Positions 32,596 through 38,284 of a DNA stretch of 38,284 nucleotides are shown in pieces; positions within the stretch are counted from its first letter, which is position 1, and each line of letters opens with the position of its first letter. A program made the translations under genes and the position numbers. This DNA is from Solirubrobacteraceae bacterium (GTDB taxonomy: Bacteria > Actinomycetota > Thermoleophilia > Solirubrobacterales > Solirubrobacteraceae): NCBI GenBank assembly GCA_030151725.1, contig JASLDD010000061.1, positions 1 through 38,284 of the forward strand, given 5' to 3'. Below the pieces are notes generated by a model that was given only the letters and a program-made list of their open reading frames with translations, did not search any database and was not told the origin of the DNA.

Positions 32596-33582
32596 ATGCC
32601 CGTACCGAAGACGCCGCCCAAGATGTTCGAGACGCGCAGCCAGGCCTGGAAGGAGGTGGGGCTGCTGCGACAGATCAGCCCGCGCGTGGTAAAGCGAGCG
32701 CGCGTGGAGGCGCTGGTGCTGCTGCCGCTGTTCGTGGGCATGGTCGTCCTCTACGACAACCGGGTGAGCCTGCTCGGCAAGACCGTCCCCGCACATCGCA
32801 CCGGACCAAAACACACGCTGGTCCCTGCCCACAAGGTCCTCGAACAGGCGCTGGACACGCCGGTGACGGTGGTGACGGTGATCATCCTCGTGATCCTCGG
32901 CTGGGCATTCGCGCGCGACGTCGGCCGCGGTCTGGGGCCGGCGCTGTTCCGTCGCCTGGACCCCGCGACGGCGGGCACGGTGGGCTTCCTGATCCGGCTG
33001 GTGACGGTGGTGCTGGCGCTGCTGGTGGCGCTGCGGGTGGCGGGGATCGAAGCGCGGACGCTGGCGCTCGGTGGCGCGTTCACGGCGGTGATCTTCGGCC
33101 TCGCCGCCCAACAGACCCTGGGGAACCTGATCGCGGGCACGGTGCTGCTCAGCGCGCGCCCGTTCAGGGTGGGTGAGCGGGTGCGCCTGCAGGGCGGCGG
33201 ACTGGCCGGCCAGATCGAGGGCACGGCGAGCTCGTTGGGGCTGCTCTACACGACCTTTGCCACGGGCGAGGACGTGATCATGGTGCCCAACAGCGTGGTG
33301 CTGAACGTGGCGATCCTCCCCCTGCGCGAGCCCGAGGCGGTGAACCTGCGCGCGCGGTTGCGTGCGGGCATGAGCCCGGGCGATCTGCAGGAGATCCTCG
33401 AGAAATCGCTGCAGACCCCCCTGCGGGGCGCCCCCCGCATCACGCTCGAGGAGCTCGACGGAGACGAGGTGGTGGTTCGCATCGCGGCGACGCCCCGGGC
33501 GGCCAGCCAGGGTCGTCAGCTGGCCAGCGAGCTGTTGGGCATCGTCTCGCGCGAGACGCGCCCGCGTGAGACGACGCCGTAG
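32596..33582 (+). CDS. MscS-family mechanosensitive channel protein
   Basis: This protein of about 328 residues has three or so membrane helices (about 40-60, 95-115 and 135-160), the last lining the pore, followed by the MscS beta domain: GGAFTAVIFGLAAQQTLGNL and the RPFRVGERVRLQ segment, then VIMVPNSVVLN. It should open under membrane tension and protect against hypo-osmotic shock. ATG 32596 is chosen; a TTG nine bases earlier and an ATG at 32623 are alternatives. The last 67 bases overlap the convergent reductase gene, so its C-terminal residues share DNA with that gene's end. Confidence 0.88.
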   Translation: MPVPKTPPKMFETRSQAWKEVGLLRQISPRVVKRARVEALVLLPLFVGMVVLYDNRVSLLGKTVPAHRTGPKHTLVPAHKVLEQALDTPVTVVTVIILVILGWAFARDVGRGLGPALFRRLDPATAGTVGFLIRLVTVVLALLVALRVAGIEARTLALGGAFTAVIFGLAAQQTLGNLIAGTVLLSARPFRVGERVRLQGGGLAGQIEGTASSLGLLYTTFATGEDVIMVPNSVVLNVAILPLREPEAVNLRARLRAGMSPGDLQEILEKSLQTPLRGAPRITLEELDGDEVVVRIAATPRAASQGRQLASELLGIVSRETRPRETTP

Positions 33583-34382
33583 CGCAGGAACAGGTAGGAG
33601 TCGCCGCCGAGCACGCTGAGCAGCTCGAGATCGACCGCAGGGTCGAGCTCGGCGCCGGCGAGGATCCGCAGCGCCTCGCCCCCGGCAGGCTCGCCGCCGA
33701 CGAGCTTTGGCGCGACCGACAGGAACAGCTCGTCCACGAGCCCGGCTGCGAGCAGCTGTGCGGAGAGATGGGGGCCGCCCTCGCACAGCAGGCTTTCCAC
33801 ACCGAAGCGCTCACGCAGCTGGGAGATCGCGGCGGGCAGGTCGAGGCGACCGTCGCTGATGCTGCGTACGTAATCGACCTGCGCAGCGCTTCCGAGCAGG
33901 CTGGCCTGCGAGCTTGTCAGGACGATGACCCGCGCGGCGGGCTCGCTCAGCAGGGGGATGTCGTCGTCGAGGGCCAGGCGACCGGAGACGATGCACGCCA
34001 AGGGCTCCTCGGCGAGTCCGCGCTCCAGGCGCCGTCGCCGACGGGACTCCTGAGAGATCATGCGTCCGTAGCGCTCGGTGCGCACTGTCGCTGCGCCCAC
34101 GAGCACGCCGTCCACAGCCGTGCGCAGCTCGTGGAAGAGCTGACGGTCGGCCGGTCCGCTGATCGGGCCGGAGCGCCCGGCGAGAGTGGCGCGACCGTCT
34201 GCGGTGGCGATCATGTTGAGCAGCACCCGCGGTCGCTCATCCGGGGAGATGGGACGCTTCCAGAGGCCGAGATCCTCGACGATCTGTGGAATCGTGGCCG
34301 GCTCATCTGGCGGAAGCAGTCGCCTCAGGCGCAGGAGCTCCTGCTCTGCGGCAAGGCGATGGGGGCTTGCGTGGGCGTCCAT
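33516..34382 (-). CDS. RibD C-terminal/dihydrofolate reductase-like protein
   Basis: This 288-residue protein has the RibD-C (pyrimidine reductase) fold: RPRVLLNMIATADGRATL, the NADPH-binding DGVLVGAATVRTERYG segment and the LLCEGGPHLSAQLL motif near the C-terminus. The family includes the reductase of riboflavin synthesis and many stand-alone oxidoreductases. No deaminase domain is attached, so it is either the reductase partner of a separate deaminase or a different NADPH reductase. ATG 34382 is preferred because TAGGGT lies exactly seven bases before it, as in leaderless transcripts. It overlaps the convergent channel gene by 67 bases. Confidence 0.87.
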   Translation of the reverse strand: MDAHASPHRLAAEQELLRLRRLLPPDEPATIPQIVEDLGLWKRPISPDERPRVLLNMIATADGRATLAGRSGPISGPADRQLFHELRTAVDGVLVGAATVRTERYGRMISQESRRRRRLERGLAEEPLACIVSGRLALDDDIPLLSEPAARVIVLTSSQASLLGSAAQVDYVRSISDGRLDLPAAISQLRERFGVESLLCEGGPHLSAQLLAAGLVDELFLSVAPKLVGGEPAGGEALRILAGAELDPAVDLELLSVLGGDSYLFLRYGVVSRGRVSRETMPNSSLAS

Positions 34383-34389
34383 CGCAGCC

Positions 34390-34395
34390 ACCCTA
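34390..34395 (-). promoter_or_regulatory. -10 box of the reductase gene
   Basis: TAGGGT on the minus strand is followed by seven bases and then ATG 34382, the geometry of a leaderless start. The -35 is not clear. Confidence 0.4.
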
Positions 34396-34586
34396 GCCGT
34401 GGGGGGCGAGAGCAGCTAGTGCCATTTGGCAACATCCCTCCAACACATGAGCGTGTCTACGTGCTACGGTCGTGCGTGAATGGCCGGCAATAGACCGGCG
34501 AAAGTAGTGCAAGCGCTCGCAGGTCGGAAGCTTTGAGAAGCATCCTCCGCGTAGCAGCACGCACATACCGTGGAGGAGTTCACATA

Positions 34587-34790
34587 ATGCCTACTGGCAC
34601 CGTAAAGTGGTTCAGCGACGACAAGGGGTTTGGTTTCATCACCCCCGATGACGGCGACAAGGACCTCTTCGTACACCACACCGGGATCAACGGCGAGGGC
34701 TACCGCTCTCTGCAGGAGGGCGCCAAGGTCTCCTACGACCCGGAGCAGGGCGACAAGGGCCCCAAGGCCGTAAACGTCCAGTCGATCTAG
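34587..34790 (+). CDS. csp: Cold-shock domain protein
   Basis: This 67-residue protein is a bacterial cold-shock protein, a single OB fold that binds single-stranded RNA and DNA and acts as an RNA chaperone. It shows the diagnostic GTVKWFSDDKGFGFITPDD with RNP1 KGFGFI, and RNP2 LFVHHT. The ATG at 34587 follows a strong GGAGGAG (34572-34578) at a spacing of eight bases, which settles the start; the frame is open to 34533. The leader of about 100 bases contains a small hairpin (GCCGG/CCGGC near 34483-34499). A clear terminator follows at 34817-34840. Confidence 0.97.
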   Translation: MPTGTVKWFSDDKGFGFITPDDGDKDLFVHHTGINGEGYRSLQEGAKVSYDPEQGDKGPKAVNVQSI

Positions 34791-34816
34791 AGCGCTTAGC
34801 AATAGATCCGCTTTGC

Positions 34817-34840
34817 GAGGGCTCGCTTCGGCGAGCCCTC
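34817..34840 (+). terminator. Terminator hairpin after the cold-shock gene
   Basis: A perfect 10-bp stem (GAGGGCTCGC with GCGAGCCCTC) closed by a stable TTCG tetraloop lies 26 bases after the stop codon and is followed by a short T-containing stretch. It is the clearest intrinsic terminator in the window. Confidence 0.88.
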
Positions 34841-34874
34841 TTACGTTGTGGGGGATAATTGCGGACGCCCAGCC

Positions 34875-36461
34875 ATGTCCTCCGGTGATGCCTCCACTAT
34901 TTCCTCCCGCGGGACGCTGCTAGCCGGCGTCAGAATTCGACGTGCGCGGGGATCCGGTAGGGAGCGCGCGGTAGCCGAGGCCAGCAGCAACGTCCGCACG
35001 GGCGCGCTGGCGATGGGCGCGATTGTGGTCTTGGCGCTGTTGGTGGTGCTGCTGGCGGCCAACCGCCCGAGCCTGCTCTCGCCGACGACCCACACCGACT
35101 ACTACCCACATTGGATGGCGGGGCCGCTGGGGGGCCTGCTTCCGGGCCTGACGAGCAACAGCACGGCGCTGAAGTACCTGTTCTCGGGAGCGATCGTGCT
35201 CATGTATGTCGGCTATGTGCTGGCGCTGCGTGCAGCGCCGCGCCTGCAGGTGCGTTGGATCGTGGCGGCGATCCTGGCGGTGCACGCGATCTTCGTGCTC
35301 GCTCCGCCGCTGGCGCTGACGGATGTCTTCAACTACATCAACTACGGGCGGATGGAGGTCGTGCACCACCTCAACCCATACACGACGATCCCGATCTCAG
35401 AGCCCCACGACGATCCCAGCTACATCCTCAGCAACTGGCATCAGCTGCTCAGCCCCTATGGCCCGATGTTCACGCTGCTCACCTTTGTGGTGGTCCCGCT
35501 CGGGGTGGCGGGGTCGTTCTGGGCGCTGAAGGGGGTCCTGGCGCTGGCGAGCCTGGGCACGATCTTCCTGGTGTATCGATGCGCGCAGATGCTGGGGCGA
35601 AACCCGCGCAGCGCGATCGTGCTGGTGGGGCTCAACCCGATCGTGCTGGTGTGGGGCCTGGGGGGCGATCACAACGACTTCTTGATGATCTTCTGCATCA
35701 TGCTGGGCTTCTACCTGCTCGTGCGCGGACGCGGCGGCTCGATTGAGGCACAGTCGCCAAGCGAGACCGAGACGCCCGCGGCGGCGCGGACGGCGAGCCC
35801 CTTGGGTGTGCTGCGCGGATGGCTCTACCCCCTCTCGGCGATGGACATCGGTGCGGGTGGCGCGTTTGTGATCGCGGCCGCGATCAAGGCATCGGGTGCG
35901 GTTCTGATCCCGGTGGTGCTGGTGGGTCTGATCAGGACTCCACGGAGGCTCACGCAGGTGCTGGTGGGGATGGTGCTGGCGGGTGCGGTGGCTGGGGCGA
36001 TGAGCCTGGCGGCCTTCGGGCTGCACGTCCCGGATCTGAGCACGCAGAGCCGGCTGGTGACGAGCGAGAGCGTGCCCAACCTGATTGGCCTGGCGTTGGG
36101 ACTGGGCGGCGAGAGCGAAGGTCTGCACCACGTGATGAGCGCGGTGCTGGCCATTTCGGTACTGGCGTGCTGTTGGGTGACGTGGCGGCGGCGCGCAACG
36201 ATCACAGCGTCGGGCTGGGCGAGCGTTGCGCTGCTATTGACGCTCAGCTGGGTGCTGCCCTGGTATGTGCTGTGGATCCTGCCGCTGACGGCACTCTCGT
36301 CATCGCGCAGGCTGCGTACGGCGGCGCTGGTGGTGGGTGTGTACCTGATCGTGGCGTGGGCGCCGGCGTCGGGGCTGCTGTGGAACGCAATCGGCTTTCA
36401 CCCCGAAAAGACCTCGCTTGGACGTTTGCACCAGCGCTACGTCAGAGAGCTCTTGAACTGA
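34875..36461 (+). CDS. GT-C membrane mannosyltransferase, MptA/MptB-like
   Basis: This 528-residue protein has about 11-13 hydrophobic helices and resembles polyprenol-phosphomannose-dependent alpha-1,6-mannosyltransferases (MptA/MptB type) of actinobacteria. Landmarks are an early loop with TDVFNYINYGRMEV (aspartate-containing, as in GT-C enzymes), HLNPYTT, the segment GLNPIVLVWGLGGDHNDFL, and a late LPWYVLWILPL. Members extend mannan cores of lipoglycans using lipid-linked mannose on the outer face of the membrane. ATG 34875 is chosen, with GATAAT (34854-34859) as a possible -10 just upstream; GTG 34848 would make it nine residues longer. The stop is three bases from the convergent arfB-like gene. 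Confidence 0.82.
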   Translation: MSSGDASTISSRGTLLAGVRIRRARGSGRERAVAEASSNVRTGALAMGAIVVLALLVVLLAANRPSLLSPTTHTDYYPHWMAGPLGGLLPGLTSNSTALKYLFSGAIVLMYVGYVLALRAAPRLQVRWIVAAILAVHAIFVLAPPLALTDVFNYINYGRMEVVHHLNPYTTIPISEPHDDPSYILSNWHQLLSPYGPMFTLLTFVVVPLGVAGSFWALKGVLALASLGTIFLVYRCAQMLGRNPRSAIVLVGLNPIVLVWGLGGDHNDFLMIFCIMLGFYLLVRGRGGSIEAQSPSETETPAAARTASPLGVLRGWLYPLSAMDIGAGGAFVIAAAIKASGAVLIPVVLVGLIRTPRRLTQVLVGMVLAGAVAGAMSLAAFGLHVPDLSTQSRLVTSESVPNLIGLALGLGGESEGLHHVMSAVLAISVLACCWVTWRRRATITASGWASVALLLTLSWVLPWYVLWILPLTALSSSRRLRTAALVVGVYLIVAWAPASGLLWNAIGFHPEKTSLGRLHQRYVRELLN

Positions 36462-36464
36462 GCG

Positions 36465-36929
36465 CTAGTCCCCGTCGCCGGCGGGGGGGCGGCGCTGGAG
36501 CTTGCGTTGGGCGGCATGACGCTTGGTCTGCAGGCGACGCTCGCGGGAAGCACCGGTAGGGCGCGTGGCATGCCGGGTGCGGGGGATTGCAAGCCCCTGC
36601 TCCAGGCGCTCGGCCAGTCGCGCGAGAGCGAGCTCGCGGTTGCGCGCCTGTGAGCGCTCGTCTTGGGCCACAGCTACGAGTCGCGGTCCGACGCGCTCGA
36701 GCAGGCGCGCGCGCTGGGCATCGCTTAGGGAGGGGGAGGCGAGGATGTCGAAGACAGCCTCCACGCGCGAGGCAGTAACGTTGGCGTGCTGCCCGCCAGG
36801 GCCCGATGAGCGGCTCGTGCGCAGTGTGATCTCGGCGAGCGGTATGTCGGGGCCGCCCCTGACGGACAGCAGCTTCTCCTTGGCGACCTTTGGTCGGTCG
36901 TGCTCCTCGCTAGGAGGGGTACCGGCCAT
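36465..36929 (-). CDS. arfB: Peptidyl-tRNA hydrolase ArfB-like (stalled-ribosome rescue)
   Basis: This 154-residue protein has the class-I release-factor catalytic domain with the GGQ motif at 45-47 (SSGPGGQHANVTASRVEA) and a basic C-terminal tail (RERRLQTKRHAAQRKLQRR), but no codon-recognition domain. This is the ArfB/YaeJ/ICT1 layout: the tail enters the empty mRNA channel of a stalled ribosome and GGQ releases the peptide. It is the last gene of a compact operon with the cupin (6 bases upstream) and rhodanese genes. Confidence 0.92.
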   Translation of the reverse strand: MAGTPPSEEHDRPKVAKEKLLSVRGGPDIPLAEITLRTSRSSGPGGQHANVTASRVEAVFDILASPSLSDAQRARLLERVGPRLVAVAQDERSQARNRELALARLAERLEQGLAIPRTRHATRPTGASRERRLQTKRHAAQRKLQRRPPAGDGD

Positions 36930-36935
36930 GCTCGC

Positions 36936-37382
36936 TCACTGCGACTGCCCGGAGGAGAGGTCATGGACGGCTTTGACCCGCTGCTCCTCGCCTGCGCGCA
37001 CGCGCCCGTCACGCCCGATGTAGCCGTCCTTGCCGCCCGCGCACAGGTAGACGGCGTCGACATCGCCGACGTTGCGGATCTTGCGCACGGTGGCTGCATC
37101 GACTCGCGCCATGGCCCCCTCGCCGAGCTGCTGTACGGCACCGTCGCCGAACTCCATCTCGATGGTGCCACGGTGCACGAAGTAGAGCTCCTCTTGCACG
37201 TCGTGGTAGTGGAAGCCAGTTTCGATCCCTGGCGGGAGCACGATTGCGTTGACGCCAAAGGCGGTGACCCCGAGGCCCTTGCGAACCTTGCGAAAGCCGG
37301 GGCCGTCGCCTAGATCGTCGAGGTGCCCGACGGCGTAGCCCTCACCGTGGATCACTGCGGGATATTCGCTCGAAGCCTCCAT
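36936..37382 (-). CDS. Cupin-domain protein
   Basis: This 148-residue protein is a single-domain cupin. The first cupin motif is ETGFHYHDVQEELYFVHRG (two His and a Glu for metal binding) and the second, near GDGAVQQLGEGAMARVDA, lacks the usual His, so metal binding may be incomplete. The family spans sugar isomerases, dioxygenases and binding proteins, and the substrate cannot be predicted. It lies between rhodanese and arfB with gaps of 9 and 6 bases, so it is co-transcribed with them. Confidence 0.88.
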   Translation of the reverse strand: MEASSEYPAVIHGEGYAVGHLDDLGDGPGFRKVRKGLGVTAFGVNAIVLPPGIETGFHYHDVQEELYFVHRGTIEMEFGDGAVQQLGEGAMARVDAATVRKIRNVGDVDAVYLCAGGKDGYIGRDGRVRAGEEQRVKAVHDLSSGQSQ

Positions 37383-37391
37383 GTGCCCTCC

Positions 37392-37748
37392 TCAATGGTC
37401 CGCCACGGTGCCACCCTCGGGCGAGAGCGGCCTGCCCTCGCGCGCCCAGCGCGCGAGTCCTCCGACCATGGAGTATGCCTCGTAACCGGCCGCGCGAAAG
37501 GCCTGAGCGGCCATCTCCGAACGTCCCCCGACCCGGCAGTAGAAGACGACGGGCCGCTCACGATCGACGCTGGCCGCCTCGGAGGAGAGCTTGACGAGCT
37601 CGATCAGGCGCGTATCGGCGATATGCCCCGCCTCGTGCTCAGAGGGCTCGCGGACGTCGATCAGCTGTAGCTCGGGGTCCTCCGCGCGCCAATCAGCGAC
37701 GCGCTGTGGCTCGACATCTATGGGTGGAAGCTGCTCGCCGGAGCTCAT
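37392..37748 (-). CDS. Rhodanese-domain protein
   Basis: This 118-residue protein is a single rhodanese domain that carries sulfur as a persulfide on its active-site Cys71 in FYCRVGGRS (69-77). The IDVREPSEHEAGHI signature (30-43) is also typical. The length fits stand-alone rhodaneses, which act in sulfur transfer or detoxification. The ATG at 37748 follows a TAGGCT -10 box by six bases, so it is probably the first gene of the rhodanese-cupin-arfB operon and leaderless. Confidence 0.92.
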   Translation of the reverse strand: MSSGEQLPPIDVEPQRVADWRAEDPELQLIDVREPSEHEAGHIADTRLIELVKLSSEAASVDRERPVVFYCRVGGRSEMAAQAFRAAGYEAYSMVGGLARWAREGRPLSPEGGTVADH

Positions 37749-37754
37749 GCGATG

Positions 37755-37760
37755 AGCCTA
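37755..37760 (-). promoter_or_regulatory. -10 box of the rhodanese-cupin-arfB operon
   Basis: TAGGCT on the minus strand lies six bases before ATG 37748. The -35 element is not obvious. Confidence 0.4.
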
Positions 37761-37792
37761 GCGAGGTGCTGCTTTGCACACGCGCCGCGGGT

Positions 37793-38029
37793 CTAGTAGA
37801 CGGGCGGTTCGCGATACGGGTCGCGCTCGACCACACGCTCGCTGACCACTGCTCCGCGTCGCGCACCCCAGCTCAACATGTAGATGACCGACAGGACCAG
37901 ACCGACGACCCCGACGATCATCAGGATCAGGCCAACCGTCGGCAGCGAGATCCCGGATGTGGTGGCTGTGACTGCATAGCGGAGAATGGCGCCAATGGCT
38001 ATGAGGAAGATGGAAGTTCCTAGGGGCAT
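37793..38029 (-). CDS. Small membrane protein, DUF6458-like
   Basis: This 78-residue protein has two hydrophobic helices (about 5-22 and 30-51) and a charged tail ending in RDPYREPPVY. The start MPLGTSIFLIAIGAILRYAV matches the short actinobacterial DUF6458 group, so ATG 38029 is chosen over the longer frame to 38122. GGAG five to six bases upstream supports it. Function unknown. It lies divergently from the acyl-CoA dehydrogenase gene and downstream of no strong operon partner. Confidence 0.8.
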   Translation of the reverse strand: MPLGTSIFLIAIGAILRYAVTATTSGISLPTVGLILMIVGVVGLVLSVIYMLSWGARRGAVVSERVVERDPYREPPVY

Positions 38030-38109
38030 GTCCCTCTCCATACCCGCAAGCACGCCGGTCCAAACTTCCGAACGCTCATGGCAAGGGCGCGAGGGACGCG
38101 ACGCATCAC

Positions 38110-38115
38110 TAGGAT
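38110..38115 (+). promoter_or_regulatory. -10 box of the acyl-CoA dehydrogenase gene
   Basis: TAGGAT, the consensus -10 of actinobacteria, is followed by seven bases and then ATG 38123, so transcription would begin at or next to the start codon. The -35 is weak. Confidence 0.45.
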
Positions 38116-38122
38116 CAGGCAT

Positions 38123-38284
38123 ATGCAGGCTGTGAGCGACGTCTACACGATTCCCCAGGAGAACCTCGACTTCTGCGCCACGATCGGGCAGATAGCGCGG
38201 GAGCGGATCGCTCCGCGGTCTGCTGAGATCGACGAGCGCGCGGAATACCCGTGGGACTTGCGCAAGGTCCTGGGCGAGCAGGAC
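38123..38284 (+). CDS. Acyl-CoA dehydrogenase, N-terminal part (3' truncated)
   Basis: The 54 codons in the window encode an N-terminal segment with IAPRSAEIDERAEYPWDLRK, which matches the first helical bundle of FAD-dependent acyl-CoA dehydrogenases. These oxidise acyl-CoA to enoyl-CoA in fatty-acid or amino-acid catabolism. The gene runs out of the window, so the substrate class and the catalytic Glu cannot be checked. The start at ATG 38123 is supported by the -10 box seven bases upstream. Confidence 0.85.
   Translation, partial: MQAVSDVYTIPQENLDFCATIGQIARERIAPRSAEIDERAEYPWDLRKVLGEQD

Noticed and set aside
32584..33786. Open frame of 400 codons on the minus strand
   Set aside because: Antisense to the MscS channel gene and out of frame with the reductase; His/Arg/Gln-rich shadow.
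1..38284. CRISPR arrays, tRNA and rRNA genes, insertion sequences, phage genes
   Set aside because: Looked for while reading; no regularly spaced repeats, no cloverleaf-like segments, no transposase or integrase motifs were seen.

Overview
The window is GC-rich, densely packed and lies on a high-GC actinobacterial chromosome. The CysN-CysC fusion, the zinc-ribbon membrane proteins, the MptB-like GT-C mannosyltransferase and the many TAGRNT-type -10 boxes placed directly in front of start codons point to Actinomycetota. Class Thermoleophilia (Solirubrobacterales-like) is my best guess, by inference only. No rRNA, tRNA, CRISPR array, integrase or transposase was seen.

Region 1 (1-21130) reads as a biosynthesis locus for a sulfated extracellular glycan. 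It has the tail of a membrane protein and an ABC exporter (1-1919). It has seven sulfotransferases of two families: family A at 1963, 2942, 5910, 11296 and 12257, and family B at 4922 and 6896. It also has an FkbM methyltransferase (4169), five glycosyltransferase genes (7868, 9046, 10155, 13433 and the double-domain 15755), a secreted Ig-like repeat protein (14255), and finally cysD plus a cysN-cysC fusion (18201-21130), which together make PAPS, the sulfate donor the sulfotransferases need. No PAPS reductase or sulfite reductase is present, so the PAPS genes here look devoted to sulfation rather than to cysteine synthesis.

Region 2 (21162-28277) holds a second secreted Ig-like protein, a small one-helix membrane protein, three zinc-ribbon genes (one with a SPOR-like tail, one coiled coil, one with a phosphoesterase domain whose usual metal-binding motif is altered) and a large secreted glycoside-hydrolase-like protein with a Glu/Ala-rich insert just after its presumed acid/base motif.

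Region 3 (28378-38284) has a DUF2334/polysaccharide deacetylase-like gene coupled to a PHP-glycosyltransferase fusion, undecaprenyl-diphosphatase (uppP), an MscS-type channel, a RibD-C reductase, a cold-shock protein with a clear terminator, an MptB-like mannosyltransferase, a rhodanese-cupin-arfB operon, a small membrane protein and the start of an acyl-CoA dehydrogenase.

The most striking observations are: the sulfotransferase/PAPS locus itself; the repeated use of the conserved C-terminal Trp-Gly-Tyr-Asp codons of family A sulfotransferases to supply the ATG of the next gene, always with a 17-bp overlap; a tandem hairpin element at 3990-4135 whose two copies show a compensatory base-pair change; a 16-bp dyad between the double glycosyltransferase and cysD; and a zinc-ribbon gene that lacks a normal start codon.
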